NCBI RefSeq assembly: GCF_001746295.1 | Contig: NZ_MJAH01000016.1 | Location: forward strand, 1 to 44,664 | Length of the DNA: 44,664 nt | Direction of reading: 5' to 3' | DNA from: Streptomyces sp. LUP47B | Lineage (GTDB): Bacteria > Actinomycetota > Actinomycetes > Streptomycetales > Streptomycetaceae | Part shown: positions 24,541 to 32,699 of the stretch, in pieces | Numbering within the stretch: position 1 is the first letter of the stretch | Layout: every line of letters starts with the position of its first letter | The notes under the pieces: generated by a model | Seen by the model: only the letters and a program-made list of their open reading frames with translations | What the model was told of the DNA's origin: nothing | The model's database searches: none | Position numbers and translations under genes: made by a program

Positions 24541-24662
24541 CGTCGGTCCTTGAGGTGGGCTGCGGTACCGGTCAGGCGACGCGCTCCCTGGCAGCGCTTG
24601 GATGCTCAGTGACCGCCATCGAGCCGGGCCTGGAAATGGCTGCACTCGCTCGCCATCGGATC
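24541..24662 (+). pseudogene. SAM-dependent methyltransferase fragment
   Basis: The sequence reads SSVLEVGCGTGQATRSLAAL, then GCSVTAIEPGLEMAALARHR, which is motif I and the following acidic strand of a class I methyltransferase. It begins at the right end of the IS5-type unit and loses similarity after about 24662. Both ends of the gene are missing, so this is a relic. Confidence 0.65.
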
Positions 24663-24723
24663 AGTGCCTGTGTCGGGTCCTTGCATGACAAGTCGAGTGG
24701 TCCGTTGATGCAGTTCAGGGGCT

Positions 24724-24755
24724 CGTCGCTTCGGGTGGATCCACCCGAAGCGACG
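24724..24755. repeat. 32-bp perfect palindrome
   Basis: The half-site CGTCGCTTCGGGTGGA is followed directly by its exact reverse complement, centred on a GGATCC. There is no loop, so it is more like a dimer-binding site or a recombination relic than a terminator. Confidence 0.75.
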
Positions 24756-25311
24756 GCTGGGCCGCGCGTACCGCCCGCCGTACGGTGGTCGTATGGGCAG
24801 GGACGGGGTGCCCTGGTTGCGTCTGGTCGTCGTCGCGGTGGATGGGGGCGGGCCGAGGTCGGCAGAGGCAATGCATGGCTGGACTACGTTGCTGCCTTGT
24901 CAGGCGCTGACATCCGGCGCCTCGCCGTCGAGTTGGACAGCGAGAGCAGCCAGCACCGTGACATCGCTGAGGGAAGACGGAGCTGACGACGCCGGCGTTG
25001 GAGAATCGGCTGGATGCGTATGTCACCGCCCTGATGGCCACGCTGGGCTGAGCCAGAGCAACCCGCGGCGCGTGCCCGGCGGCCGAATCCAGCAGTCGAG
25101 CCGACCGCACACCCGCACCGGGGTACCCCGAGTACCGGCAGGCTCCCGGCCGACAGCCCTGCGACGTCTCCGAATCGAACGGCAACATCACTCGCCGTGA
25201 CGACTCCCCGTGATCGCTGACAGATCCGCGAAGTGGGCATCGTAGGGCGATGTGAGCTGGGACCACTTGGACGGTGGAGGTGGGGACGTGGTGACGGCTG
25301 CGAGGGCGTCC
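24756..25311. other. Gap with gene scraps only
   Basis: Short plus-strand pieces such as LDYVAALSGADIRRLAVELD and, in another frame, LTTPALENRLDAYVTALMAT ending at TGA about 25051 look like decayed coding sequence, but I cannot name a family. No promoter or RNA feature is apparent. Confidence 0.3.
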
Positions 25312-25794
25312 TCAGGTGACCTCGCCGAGATCTTCATTGAGCCGTGCCGCGGCTTCGGCGCTCGACGGCCGGCTCGCGACAAGCCGGGCCAGGTGTGCTT
25401 CAAGAGCCTCAAGTTGCTCGGGCCCCATATGCGCCGCCCAGCGTTCGCGCACCTCGTCGAAGAGCGAGGCGCCGAGCGTCATCATGTCGTGGCCGCGGTC
25501 GGTGACCTGGAGCCGTTTGAGGCGGCCGTCGCTCGGGTCGGGCTCCCGTTCGACGTATCCGAGCCTCTCCAGTGCGGCGATCGTCCTGGCGGCGCCCTGT
25601 TTGGAGACCGAGAGCCGACGGCCGAGCGCCGAGGCCGTGTCCGCTCCCTCGTCGATGGCGCGCAGGGCGAACTCATGCGATGCGCGCACGCCCGGGTGCC
25701 CGCGGTGCGCCAGTTCACCGTGCACGTCGTCCACCATCGACTGGAAGCCGCCGAGAAGCAGCAGCGCGAGTTCAGCGCCCGGTGAACGTGCCAT
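25312..25794 (-). CDS. MarR-family transcriptional regulator
   Basis: A 160-residue winged-helix regulator from ATG 25794. SHEFALRAIDEGADTASALG, RRLSVSKQGAARTIAALERL and the wing EREPDPSDGRLKRLQVTDRG are characteristic. It is divergent from an alpha/beta hydrolase 98 bases away, and the space between holds two ACAA-N5-TTGT inverted repeats that are its likely operators. By this arrangement it should repress itself and the hydrolase until a substrate-like ligand is present. Confidence 0.9.
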   Translation of the reverse strand: MARSPGAELALLLLGGFQSMVDDVHGELAHRGHPGVRASHEFALRAIDEGADTASALGRRLSVSKQGAARTIAALERLGYVEREPDPSDGRLKRLQVTDRGHDMMTLGASLFDEVRERWAAHMGPEQLEALEAHLARLVASRPSSAEAAARLNEDLGEVT

Positions 25795-25818
25795 GCGACG
25801 AAGCATACGAGAAAGGAA

Positions 25819-25841
25819 GGTCGACAATCACGTTGTCGACC
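25819..25841. promoter_or_regulatory. Operator 1 of the MarR/hydrolase pair
   Basis: TCGACAA-N5-TTGTCGA with two more matching bases on each side (9-bp arms). It overlaps the inferred -35 box (TTGTCG, 25833-25838) of the hydrolase promoter. Confidence 0.7.
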
Positions 25842-25861
25842 CGTAGATTGACAACTATGTT
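25833..25861 (+). promoter_or_regulatory. Hydrolase promoter
   Basis: TTGTCG at 25833-25838 and TATGTT at 25856-25861 with a 17-base spacer. Each box overlaps one of the two inverted repeats, so the regulator would compete directly with RNA polymerase. The ATG at 25857 lies inside the -10 box and cannot then be the start codon. Confidence 0.6.
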
Positions 25862-25864
25862 GTC
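25850..25864. promoter_or_regulatory. Operator 2 of the MarR/hydrolase pair
   Basis: GACAA-N5-TTGTC, with the same core and spacer length as operator 1, placed over the -10 box about 28 bases downstream of it (centre to centre). Confidence 0.65.
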
Positions 25865-25892
25865 GATCGAATCCAGGAGAACGACGGACCCC

Positions 25893-26768
25893 ATGACCGG
25901 CGGCGCCACCATCCCGGGCGTCGAACACCACCAGGTCAGCGTGAACGGGACCGAACTGCACTACATATCGGCCGGGACCGTCGGCTCTCCCATCATGCTG
26001 GTCCACGGCTTCCCCGAGACCTGGTGGGTCTTCCGCAAGCTGATTCCCCTGCTCAGCGAGCACCACCGCGTATTCGCCCCCGACCTTCGCGGCTTCGGCG
26101 ACTCCGCCACCGCGACCACAGCGCACGACAGTGTGACCGCGGCCCAGGAACTGAGCGAACTGATCGCGCGGCTCAACGCGGGCCCCGTCCACCTCACGGG
26201 CCAGGACATCAGCGGTCCCACCACGTTCCGCGTCACCGCCACACGCCCCGACCTCGTGCGAAGCTATGCAGCGATCGAGACCGGGCTGCCCGGGTTCGGT
26301 GTCGAAAGACTTGCGGACGTCGCACACGGCGGTGCCTGGCACATCGGCGTGCTCGCCGCCCCTGGCATCCCCGAAATGCTGCTCGCCGGCCGAGAACGGG
26401 CATTCCTCGCGCAGTACGCGATCCCGTCGCTCTGCGTGGCCCCTGACGCGTTCACCGACGACGACATCGACGAACTCGTCCGCTCCTACGCACGCCCCGC
26501 CGCGTTCAACGGTGCGGCCGGACTGTATCGATCGATGCTCCGCGAAGGCGACGAAATCCGCCAACTGGCATCCCGGAAACTCACCACCCCCGTGCTCGCC
26601 GTCGGCGGCAGATCGGGAGAGTTCACCCCGGCGACCCTGCGCCAGGTCGCCGAGGACGTCAGCGCCCTCTCCCTCGACGGGATCGGCCACTACGCGGCGA
26701 TGGAAGCCCCCAACAGGCTCGCAGACGGCCTCCTGTCCTTCTACGAGAAACTCGACAACCTGGAGTAA
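25893..26768 (+). CDS. Alpha/beta hydrolase, epoxide-hydrolase-like
   Basis: A 291-residue protein. I chose ATG 25893, with AGGAG at 25875-25879, because the upstream ATG 25857 is within the promoter. HGFPETW at 38-44 and the nucleophile D105 in TGQDISGPT follow the pattern of epoxide hydrolases and haloalkane dehalogenases, where Asp rather than Ser attacks; H266 in GIGHYAAMEAP is the base. PDLRGFGDS is also typical. The spacing of the Asp at 105 and the HGxP motif favour an epoxide hydrolase. Regulated by the divergent MarR protein through two operators. Confidence 0.9.
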   Translation: MTGGATIPGVEHHQVSVNGTELHYISAGTVGSPIMLVHGFPETWWVFRKLIPLLSEHHRVFAPDLRGFGDSATATTAHDSVTAAQELSELIARLNAGPVHLTGQDISGPTTFRVTATRPDLVRSYAAIETGLPGFGVERLADVAHGGAWHIGVLAAPGIPEMLLAGRERAFLAQYAIPSLCVAPDAFTDDDIDELVRSYARPAAFNGAAGLYRSMLREGDEIRQLASRKLTTPVLAVGGRSGEFTPATLRQVAEDVSALSLDGIGHYAAMEAPNRLADGLLSFYEKLDNLE

Positions 26769-26945
26769 CGCGGGCCGGCCCACGATCACATCCACCCTGG
26801 CACCGCAAGACCCGAGGTGGGGCCGCTGAACGCCGCCCTAGCCACTCTTCCCCTTCCCCCTGCTTCACGATCAGGTGAATGGTGGTGTCGTGGCCAAGTT
26901 GATCCGACGCGACGGCAGTGAAGTCGTCCCGGCGAACCCCTGAAG

Positions 26946-27131
26946 GTGGACAACAACTACGGGGTGACCTTCATCGAAATGACGGAACCGCCCTGGGGAG
27001 ACGACGGCACTGGGTACTACTCGCCGGGCAAGGTCCGGATTCGGCGGGCATGGGGCGAGACCGAGGACGTCTCCGTCGACCGAGTCCGGTGCGGTGTGCA
27101 CCCAGAACCGTTTGACGAGGACGAATGGTGA
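26946..27131 (+). CDS. Small acidic hypothetical protein
   Basis: A 61-residue frame from GTG 26946, acidic at the C-terminus (HPEPFDEDEW), followed ten bases later by a strong terminator, which supports a real gene end. Upstream, GTG 26890 reads VAKLIRRDGSEVVPANP and stops at 26943 in another frame; joining the two by a one-base shift would give a protein of about 80 residues, so the gene may be frameshifted. Family not recognised. Confidence 0.45.
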   Translation: MDNNYGVTFIEMTEPPWGDDGTGYYSPGKVRIRRAWGETEDVSVDRVRCGVHPEPFDEDEW

Positions 27132-27140
27132 GGACCACGT

Positions 27141-27178
27141 CCGTTCGGTTCAGCGTCAGTGGACGCTGAGCCGAACGG
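27141..27178 (+). terminator. Strong hairpin terminator
   Basis: A 17-bp stem (CCGTTCGGTTCAGCGTC with GACGCTGAGCCGAACGG, one G-T pair) around the loop AGTG, just after the small gene's stop. Confidence 0.85.
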
Positions 27179-27479
27179 AAAGCCAGTTTCCCACCCATCC
27201 AATTACACCGTGACCTGCAGAAAGAGGATGTGACACAGCTTCTGAGAGCCGGTGGCGCAGCGGCCGGGACGGGGGAGTGGTACTGCCGTTCCTACCCGTG
27301 CGGCTGGCGGCCGGTGTACTGCCGAGGGGATGATCGGATCAGCGGGGGACGCGGCGGGATCGTCGACCGTGGGCATCTGACGTTCAGCGCTTGACGTGCG
27401 GCGATGGCTCCCGCGCTTTCGCCGCGCATCTCGTGTTCGCCTCGAAAGCCGGCTCCGATCGCGCAGAACGGACACCGTC
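27179..27479. other. Gap of about 300 bases before the cupin gene
   Basis: No conserved frame or repeat is seen. It should hold the promoter for the cupin/hydrolase/XRE run, but no convincing boxes could be picked. Confidence 0.3.
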
Positions 27480-27947
27480 ATGACCATGGCCTACCTCGCA
27501 CAACCCGAGGAGCAGCAGAAGCTCGAATGGCTGGACGGCGGGCAGTTCGCCGTCCTTTTGGACAGTGCGGCCACCGCCGGCCAGTTGACCGTCGGACGGT
27601 TCTCCGTCAGCAAGGGGGAGGCACCGCCGTACCACACGCACACCCGTGAGGACGAGGTCTTCATGCTGATCAAGGGCAGTGCGCTCCTGTGGTGCGACGA
27701 CCAGGAGATGGAACTCTCGGAGGGAGGCATCGTGTTCCTTCCCCGCAACGTCCCCCACGGCTACCGGATCACCTCCGACACCGCCGACCTGCTGATGATC
27801 GCCACCCCCGCCGGCATCGAAGGCATGTTCCGCCACGCCGGACGGGACCTGTCGACCCCGCGTCCCGAAGGCTTCGAGATCTCACGGGACCTCATGGCCG
27901 AAGCGGCCGACATGTACGGCCAGATCATCGTCGGGCCGCCGCGCTGA
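27480..27947 (+). CDS. Cupin-domain protein (quercetinase-like)
   Basis: A 155-residue single cupin from ATG 27480. The metal-binding pattern is H52, H54, E57/E59 in YHTHTREDEVF and H93 in VPHGYR. The layout LIKGSALLWCDDQEMELSEG, GIVFLPRNVPHGYRI is close to small quercetin-dioxygenase-like cupins, but the substrate is not known. It is first in a run of three plus-strand genes (cupin, hydrolase 61 bases later, XRE regulator 90 bases after that), suggesting one transcript. Confidence 0.88.
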   Translation: MTMAYLAQPEEQQKLEWLDGGQFAVLLDSAATAGQLTVGRFSVSKGEAPPYHTHTREDEVFMLIKGSALLWCDDQEMELSEGGIVFLPRNVPHGYRITSDTADLLMIATPAGIEGMFRHAGRDLSTPRPEGFEISRDLMAEAADMYGQIIVGPPR

Positions 27948-28008
27948 CCGTCGGCGGGTCCACAGCGGTCCCCCTACCTTCCCATCGGAACGACGAAAGG
28001 GCACCACC

Positions 28009-28953
28009 ATGTCCCGGCAACAGCGCCAGGCCCTCGACGAACTCCTGCGGCACGGACCGCTCGACCTCGGAGGCGATGTCGCCGAAGCGCGTGCCGTCTT
28101 CCACGGCATGATGACGTCCATACCGCTGCCCCCCGACGTCTCCACCAAGGAAGGCGAGTTGGGCGGTGTACCCGTCGTCACCGTGGCGACTCCGGACAAC
28201 GACCCGGCGACCGTCGTGCTGTACCTGCACGGCGGCGCCTACGCCATTGGTTCTGCGGCCGACGCAGCGGGGCTGGCCGGCGATGTCGCCCGCCGCACCG
28301 CCTCACGCGCCGTCTGTGTCGACTACCGGCTGGCTCCCGAACACCCCTTCCCCGCCGCCGTCGACGACGCCCTGGACGTCTACCGCGCCCTGCTGGACGA
28401 TGGCATCCCCAGCTCCACGATCGCTTTCGTCGGTGAATCGGCGGGCGGCGGTCTCGCCGTCGCGACCCTGCTCGCCGCCAAGGACGCGGGATTGCCCCAG
28501 CCCTCGTCGGCCGCGGTCTTCTCCCCGTGGGCCGACCTGAGCGTGTCCGGCGACAGCGCGGTCGGCAAAGCGGCCGTCGATCCCGCGCTGACCCCGGAAG
28601 GCCTGCGCACACGCGCCCGCGACTACCTGCGCGACACCGATCCCACTGCGCCCCGGGCCAGCCCCGTCTTCGCCGACCTGACCGGCCTGGCGCCCCTGCT
28701 CATCCAGGTCGGCTCGCACGAGATCCTGCTGGACGACGCCGTACGGCTGACAGCCCGCGCCGCCGAGCACGACGTCCACGTGGAACTGCAGGTCTGGCCC
28801 CAAGTGCCGCACGTCTTCCAGGCGTTCGCCCCGATGCTCGACGAAGCCGATGCCGCACTCGACGCCGCCGCCGCGTTCACCCGCGCGCACTGGTCCACCG
28901 GCGCCACCACCGACACGTCCGGTGAGGCCCTGCGGGCCGGGGCGAGGTCGTGA
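28009..28953 (+). CDS. Alpha/beta hydrolase (HSL-type esterase)
   Basis: A 314-residue hydrolase. HGGAY at 74-78 forms the oxyanion hole and S144 in GESAGG is the nucleophile; the base is His in VPHVFQAF. VDYRLAPEHPFPAAVDDALD is a family signature. GAAAGGG precedes the ATG at 28009. Likely an intracellular esterase or lactonase for small acyl substrates. It differs from the 11.7-kb hydrolase in having the normal HGGxY motif. Confidence 0.93.
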   Translation: MSRQQRQALDELLRHGPLDLGGDVAEARAVFHGMMTSIPLPPDVSTKEGELGGVPVVTVATPDNDPATVVLYLHGGAYAIGSAADAAGLAGDVARRTASRAVCVDYRLAPEHPFPAAVDDALDVYRALLDDGIPSSTIAFVGESAGGGLAVATLLAAKDAGLPQPSSAAVFSPWADLSVSGDSAVGKAAVDPALTPEGLRTRARDYLRDTDPTAPRASPVFADLTGLAPLLIQVGSHEILLDDAVRLTARAAEHDVHVELQVWPQVPHVFQAFAPMLDEADAALDAAAAFTRAHWSTGATTDTSGEALRAGARS

Positions 28954-29043
28954 CCCACCACGGGCGGGCACGAGGAACGGTCGAGTAAAGACTCCGTTGT
29001 ACGGCAGCGGAAGCACCCTGCGGTCCAGGACATCTGGACGACG

Positions 29044-29937
29044 ATGAGCTGCATGGCAACGACGAACTACTTCGGCGTCGCGCTGCGGGGCTGGCGTGAG
29101 CGTGTGTCACCGCGGGACACCGGGCTGGAGGCGGACGGGGACCGGCGTATCCCCGGACTGCGCCGGGAGGAACTCGCCCGGCTGGCGGGCTTGTCGGTCG
29201 ACTACGTGGTCCGGCTGGAACAGGGCCGCGCTCGGCACCCCTCGGCCCAGGTGGTCACCGCGCTGGCCAGAGCGCTGCTCCTCGACACGTCCGAGCGTGA
29301 CCACCTGTTTCGCTGCGCCAACCTCGCGCCGCCCTCCGCCGGGAACGTCTCCCGTCACGTGCCCGTGCGGGTGCAGCGGCTGGTGAGCCGGTTGGGAGAA
29401 AACCCCACCGCGGTCTTCGCGGCCGACTGGACGCTCATCGGCTGGAACGCGATGTGGTCCGCCACGGTCGGCGATCCCCGCACGTACGGTTGGGAGGCGC
29501 GCAATCTCGTCGACGGGATGTTCCGGTCGAGGGTCGGACGAGGGCGGGAACCGATCGCGGGCTGGCCCGTTCGGTCATGGGAGGGCGACGAGGTCGAGGA
29601 GGAGGACCTCGTCGCCGACCTGCGCGTGACAGCGGCCGCCCATCCCGAGGACGCGCGACTGGCGGCCTTCGTCGACCGCCTGCTGCGCAGCAACCCGCGC
29701 TTCGCCCGCCTGTGGTTCAACGGCAGCGCCCGCACCCACGTCGGCGACCGCAAGACCGTCGAGCATCCCCAAATGGGAGACATCGCGCTCGACCTCGATG
29801 TCCTGCTGGCCGCCGGCACCGACCTCAGGATCGTCACGTACACGGCGGCGGCCGAGACGACCGACGCGGAGAAACTGGACGCGCTGCGCGCTGCCTGTCC
29901 CTTACCGAATGGGAGCCCGGTGGGGATCGTTGCGTGA
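29044..29937 (+). CDS. XRE-family regulator with MmyB-like ligand domain
   Basis: A 297-residue protein with a helix-turn-helix (IPGLRREELARLAGLSVDYV, VRLEQGRARHPSAQVVTALA) and an MmyB-like ligand-binding part (VFAADWTLIGWNAMWSATVG, FARLWFNGSARTHVGDRKTV, LDLDVLLAAGTDLRIVTYTA). ATG 29044 or 29053 could be the start; neither has a strong ribosome binding site. It is the last gene of the cupin/hydrolase run and probably regulates it. Confidence 0.88.
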   Translation: MSCMATTNYFGVALRGWRERVSPRDTGLEADGDRRIPGLRREELARLAGLSVDYVVRLEQGRARHPSAQVVTALARALLLDTSERDHLFRCANLAPPSAGNVSRHVPVRVQRLVSRLGENPTAVFAADWTLIGWNAMWSATVGDPRTYGWEARNLVDGMFRSRVGRGREPIAGWPVRSWEGDEVEEEDLVADLRVTAAAHPEDARLAAFVDRLLRSNPRFARLWFNGSARTHVGDRKTVEHPQMGDIALDLDVLLAAGTDLRIVTYTAAAETTDAEKLDALRAACPLPNGSPVGIVA

Positions 29938-30071
29938 GCGGCTTGATGCTGCGACGGAGTGCGCCGCAGAGCTGGCGCGGACGGCCCGCCTGGCAGCTGA
30001 TCGACGAGAGCTGTCGCTTGAGGCGTGAACGTGCCCGAGTGATAGAGGGTCGTCGGGATCTGCCGCGCTGG

Positions 30072-30480
30072 TCAGACGGCTTGTGGCAGCACGTAGCCGT
30101 GGGCAATGTCGCGGCGTTCGGCCGGGCGGGCCTTCTGGCGGGTCAAGCGGCGGCTCATGAGCGTGATGCAGACCCAGGTGATGAGTGCTTCGCTCATCTC
30201 GGGGAGGCGTTCGTGGTCGCGGCAGTGGCGGCGGGCCCTCATTTGATCCACGACCAGGATCGTTCAACTGCCCAGCGGCGCGGCAGAACGATGAAGCCCT
30301 TGGTGTCCGGCGGGCGGCGGACTGTCTTGACGGTGATGTCGAGGTACTTCTTCGCCCAGGGGATGAGTCCGTTCTTGGCGTAGGCGGAGTCGGCCCAGAC
30401 GATGGCGATCTCCGATCTCCGGGTGCATCAGCGCGAGGCGGAACAGTAACTCCCGTGCGACCAGGGAGTCTTGGGCGTCA
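30072..30480 (-). pseudogene. IS5-family transposase remnant
   Basis: The minus strand reads DAQDSLVARELLFRLALMHP, then AIVWADSAYAKNGLIPWAKK, VKTVRRPPDTKGFIVLPRRW, AVERSWSWI, and after a frame change MRARRHCRDHERLPEMSEAL and ITLMSRRLTR, i.e. the C-terminal half of an IS5 transposase including the Glu region. Two lesions are visible: a 7-bp tandem duplication of GGAGATC at 30407-30420 and a 2-base insertion near 30248. The N-terminal half is missing. Confidence 0.78.
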
Positions 30481-30935
30481 TACCAGAAGCTCGACCGCGA
30501 CGTCCGTGAGCCCCTGCTCGACCCAATCGCCGAGCGCATCCGCACGCGGATGGGCGACCGGGCATCACGCCGTTACCTGAGCGTCCTCCGTGTCGGCCAG
30601 CGCGCCGAGTGAGCCCAGGGTGAAGGACCTGCCGAATCAGCGGCACGGACCCACCGCACTTTCATGCCTGCCTGCCGAAAACGCCGTGGGTTCCCGGTGA
30701 AAGCACCTCAGTCACGCTGAACCCACGGCCGACGTGCCGGTAAGAACCGTGTCATCAGCCGCAAAAGAAGCAGCCAACACTGACCTGGGCGACATGCGGG
30801 GTGCTGGCCTGGGGGTTCGCCGGGGGCGGTCGCAGAAGCGGGTAGAACGCCACACGGAACCCAAACAGGACCGCGAGCGGGACGACCTGGTACAGCCGGT
30901 ACGGTGCGCGATGCGGCGAGGGTGGTGTGGGACGG
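30481..30935. other. Gap with an unrecognised coding scrap and an inverted repeat
   Basis: On the plus strand QKLDRDVREPLLDPIAERIR and TRMGDRASRRYLSVLRVGQR AE end at TGA about 30612; it has coding character but no family I can name. CCGTGGGTTC near 30689 pairs with GAACCCACGG near 30719-30728 across a loop of about 20 bases. The minus strand just before 30936 could encode a short hydrophobic peptide (YRLYQVVPLAVLFGFRVAFY), with low support. Confidence 0.3.
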
Positions 30936-31661
30936 TCAGGTGAGGATGTTCTCGCGTACGTCCCCGGTGCCGGCACGGATGATCCAGGATCCGTCTTCCT
31001 GACGATCGGAACGCCGCTTGAGACGGTTGATGTCGGTGGAAGCGGGCCATGTGGTGCCGTCCGACCACCTGACTCCGGTCGGCTTGATGTCGTCCTCGCG
31101 CACATCCGCGTCGCTAAGGTCGTCCGCGGTGAAGTCGTCCATGAGACTCGCCAGGGATTCCTCGCCAACTGCCACTGGCGCGCCGACAGCCTGCGTGTAC
31201 TCGTTATTGATGATCTGCAGGCACCGACATTGGACGTAGTTGAGGACGAGGTCGCGGTCGCGGTCGAGGTCGCGGGCGAGTTCGAAGGCGAGGTCGCGGG
31301 CGACGGCGAGGTCACGGGCGAGGTCACGGGCGCGGGTGACCGCGCCCGCGAAGGCGCGGGCGAGGGCGCGGTCGAGGTCGCGGGCGACGGCGAGGTTGCG
31401 GTCGAGGTCGCGGGCGACGGCGAGGTCGCGGGCTAGGTCGAGGTCGAGGTCGCGGGCGACGGCGAGGTTGCGGGCGAAGTCGCGGATGTGGTCGAGGTCG
31501 TGGGCGAGTTCGAGGGCGAGGTCGCGGGCGCGGATGGAGATGTCGTTCCAGTTCCGTACGACATGCAGCACGCGGCTCGCAGCCGCCACGCGTGGGTTGC
31601 TGCGCAGCTTCAGCCGCTGGGCCGGACTGGCCTGCCACCTGCTAGCGGGCGTCCGCAACAT
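30936..31661 (-). pseudogene. C-terminal tail of a probable NACHT-type repeat protein
   Basis: A 241-residue frame. It starts abruptly at RLKLRSNPRVAAASRVLHVV, has a long low-complexity section built from ARDLAVARDLD-like units, and ends with LSDADVREDDIKPTGVRWSD, GTTWPASTDINRLKRRSD and GSWIIRAGTGDVREN. The end closely follows a module seen at the C-terminus of large Streptomyces NACHT-domain NTPases (form VRWSExTRWP...LKxRSEE...WVVRSGT). No NTPase domain lies upstream; a divergent prepilin peptidase gene begins about 30 bases away instead, so the N-terminal part seems to have been lost. It could also be a short stand-alone protein. Confidence 0.5.
31240..31530. repeat. Degenerate tandem repeat (GGTCGCGGGCGACGGCGA-type units)
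   Basis: Nearly 300 bases are made of interleaved GAGGTCGCGGGCGA and GACGGCGAGGT units of 6 and 18-21 bp. On the minus strand they encode Arg-Asp-Leu-Ala/Asp repeats; on the plus strand Val-Glu-Val-Ala repeats. The unit length is a multiple of three, so length changes keep the frame. Confidence 0.75.
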
Positions 31662-31691
31662 CCGAACCGTCCTGAGTTTAGGCTTCGTTCG

Positions 31692-32426
31692 GTGGAGACG
31701 TTCTGGATCACCGCCCTGTCCGTCCTATGGGGTTCCAGCACCGGCCCGCTCATACCGCGAGCCGCGTACCGGCTCTCTGTGCCGCCGGAGGAACCGTGGC
31801 GGACGGCCTGCCCGGCAGGGCACCGGCTCGACGGGATGGGGAACGGGTGGCTGGGGCGGGCCCGCTGCACCAGCGGGGATACGTTCGGGCCGAGCACGCC
31901 CGCCATTACCTTGGTGATGACCGTGGTCTGCGCCGTACTGGCGGCCGCCGTTGGGACCCGTCCCGAGTTGCTGGTGTGGCTGCTGCTCGCCCCGATCGCC
32001 CTGCTCCTCGCCGCGGTCGACTTCGCGGTGCACCGTCTTCCCGACGTGGCGGTCCTGCCGCTCACGGCGTCCGCGCTCGCCGGACTCGGAGGGGCAGCGC
32101 TGTTGCCCGGTGCCGGCGGCAGCTGGAGGACCGCGCTCCTCGGCTCTCTCACGCTCGGCGCCTGCTACTTCGTGCTGTTCCTGATCAACCCCAGAGCCTT
32201 CGGGTTCGGCGATGTGAAACTCGCCCCGGCGCTCGGGGCCGTCCTGGGCTGGTACGGCTGGGGCATCCTTATGATCGGCACCTTCGCCGGGTTCCTGTTC
32301 GGCGCGCTGTACGGCGTCGGCCTCATCCTCGCGCGCCGCGCGGGACGCAAGACGACGATCGCGTTCGCCCCGTTCCTCCTGGCCGGCGCGTTCCTCGGCA
32401 TCCTCTTGGGCTCCCGCACCCAGTGA
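31692..32426 (+). CDS. Prepilin peptidase (A24 family)
   Basis: A 244-residue membrane protein. The start is uncertain; GTG 31692 begins the conserved part (ETFWITALSVLWGSSTGPLI). Two catalytic Asp motifs of the type IV prepilin peptidase family are present: AAVDFAVHRLPDVAVLP and GFGDVKLAPALG. About six hydrophobic segments follow the N-terminal PRAAYRLSVPPEEPWRTACP part; the CPAGH cysteine remains but the usual four-Cys cluster is reduced. It would cleave leader peptides of pilin-like proteins for a Tad or competence-type pilus. No pilus genes are nearby, so it acts in trans or is displaced. Confidence 0.87.
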   Translation: METFWITALSVLWGSSTGPLIPRAAYRLSVPPEEPWRTACPAGHRLDGMGNGWLGRARCTSGDTFGPSTPAITLVMTVVCAVLAAAVGTRPELLVWLLLAPIALLLAAVDFAVHRLPDVAVLPLTASALAGLGGAALLPGAGGSWRTALLGSLTLGACYFVLFLINPRAFGFGDVKLAPALGAVLGWYGWGILMIGTFAGFLFGALYGVGLILARRAGRKTTIAFAPFLLAGAFLGILLGSRTQ

Positions 32427-32699
32427 CTACGGCACGACGCGTGCGTCAGTCGCACTCGGTCGGGGGTGGGGCAGTGGAGAAGGGAACATCTCCAGCGTCC
32501 ACGCGACGTCGGCGGGGCCCTGGGCGGGCCGGCCCCACCCGCCTCCAACAAGCGATCCAGAAGTCCAGTTCGCCGACCGGCAAGCTCTCCGCCCACGCGA
32601 TGTACGCCACCGTCTCGTGGTCCGCGCCGCCAGTGTGCCGCAGCGTCGTGCTCGTCAGTGCCTCGATCGATGCAACGTGCATCTCCCGCGTTGAACTTC
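32427..32699. other. Short region with a weak minus-strand frame
   Basis: A 78-residue minus-strand frame (32446-32682; MHVASIEALTSTTLRHTGGA...) could be a small gene downstream of the XRE-TPR regulator, but it has no recognised family and only weak start signals. Nothing else is seen. Confidence 0.3.

Noticed and set aside
25857..25859. ATG 25857 as start of the epoxide-hydrolase-like gene
   Set aside because: It lies within an inferred -10 box and an operator; ATG 25893 has a ribosome binding site and suits the family length.
31240..31530. Possible CRISPR-like repeat array
   Set aside because: Units are short, contiguous and degenerate with no unique spacers; it is an in-frame coding tandem repeat.
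31488..31691. Upstream extension of the prepilin peptidase frame
   Set aside because: It runs through the low-complexity repeat on the opposite strand; conserved sequence begins near 31692.
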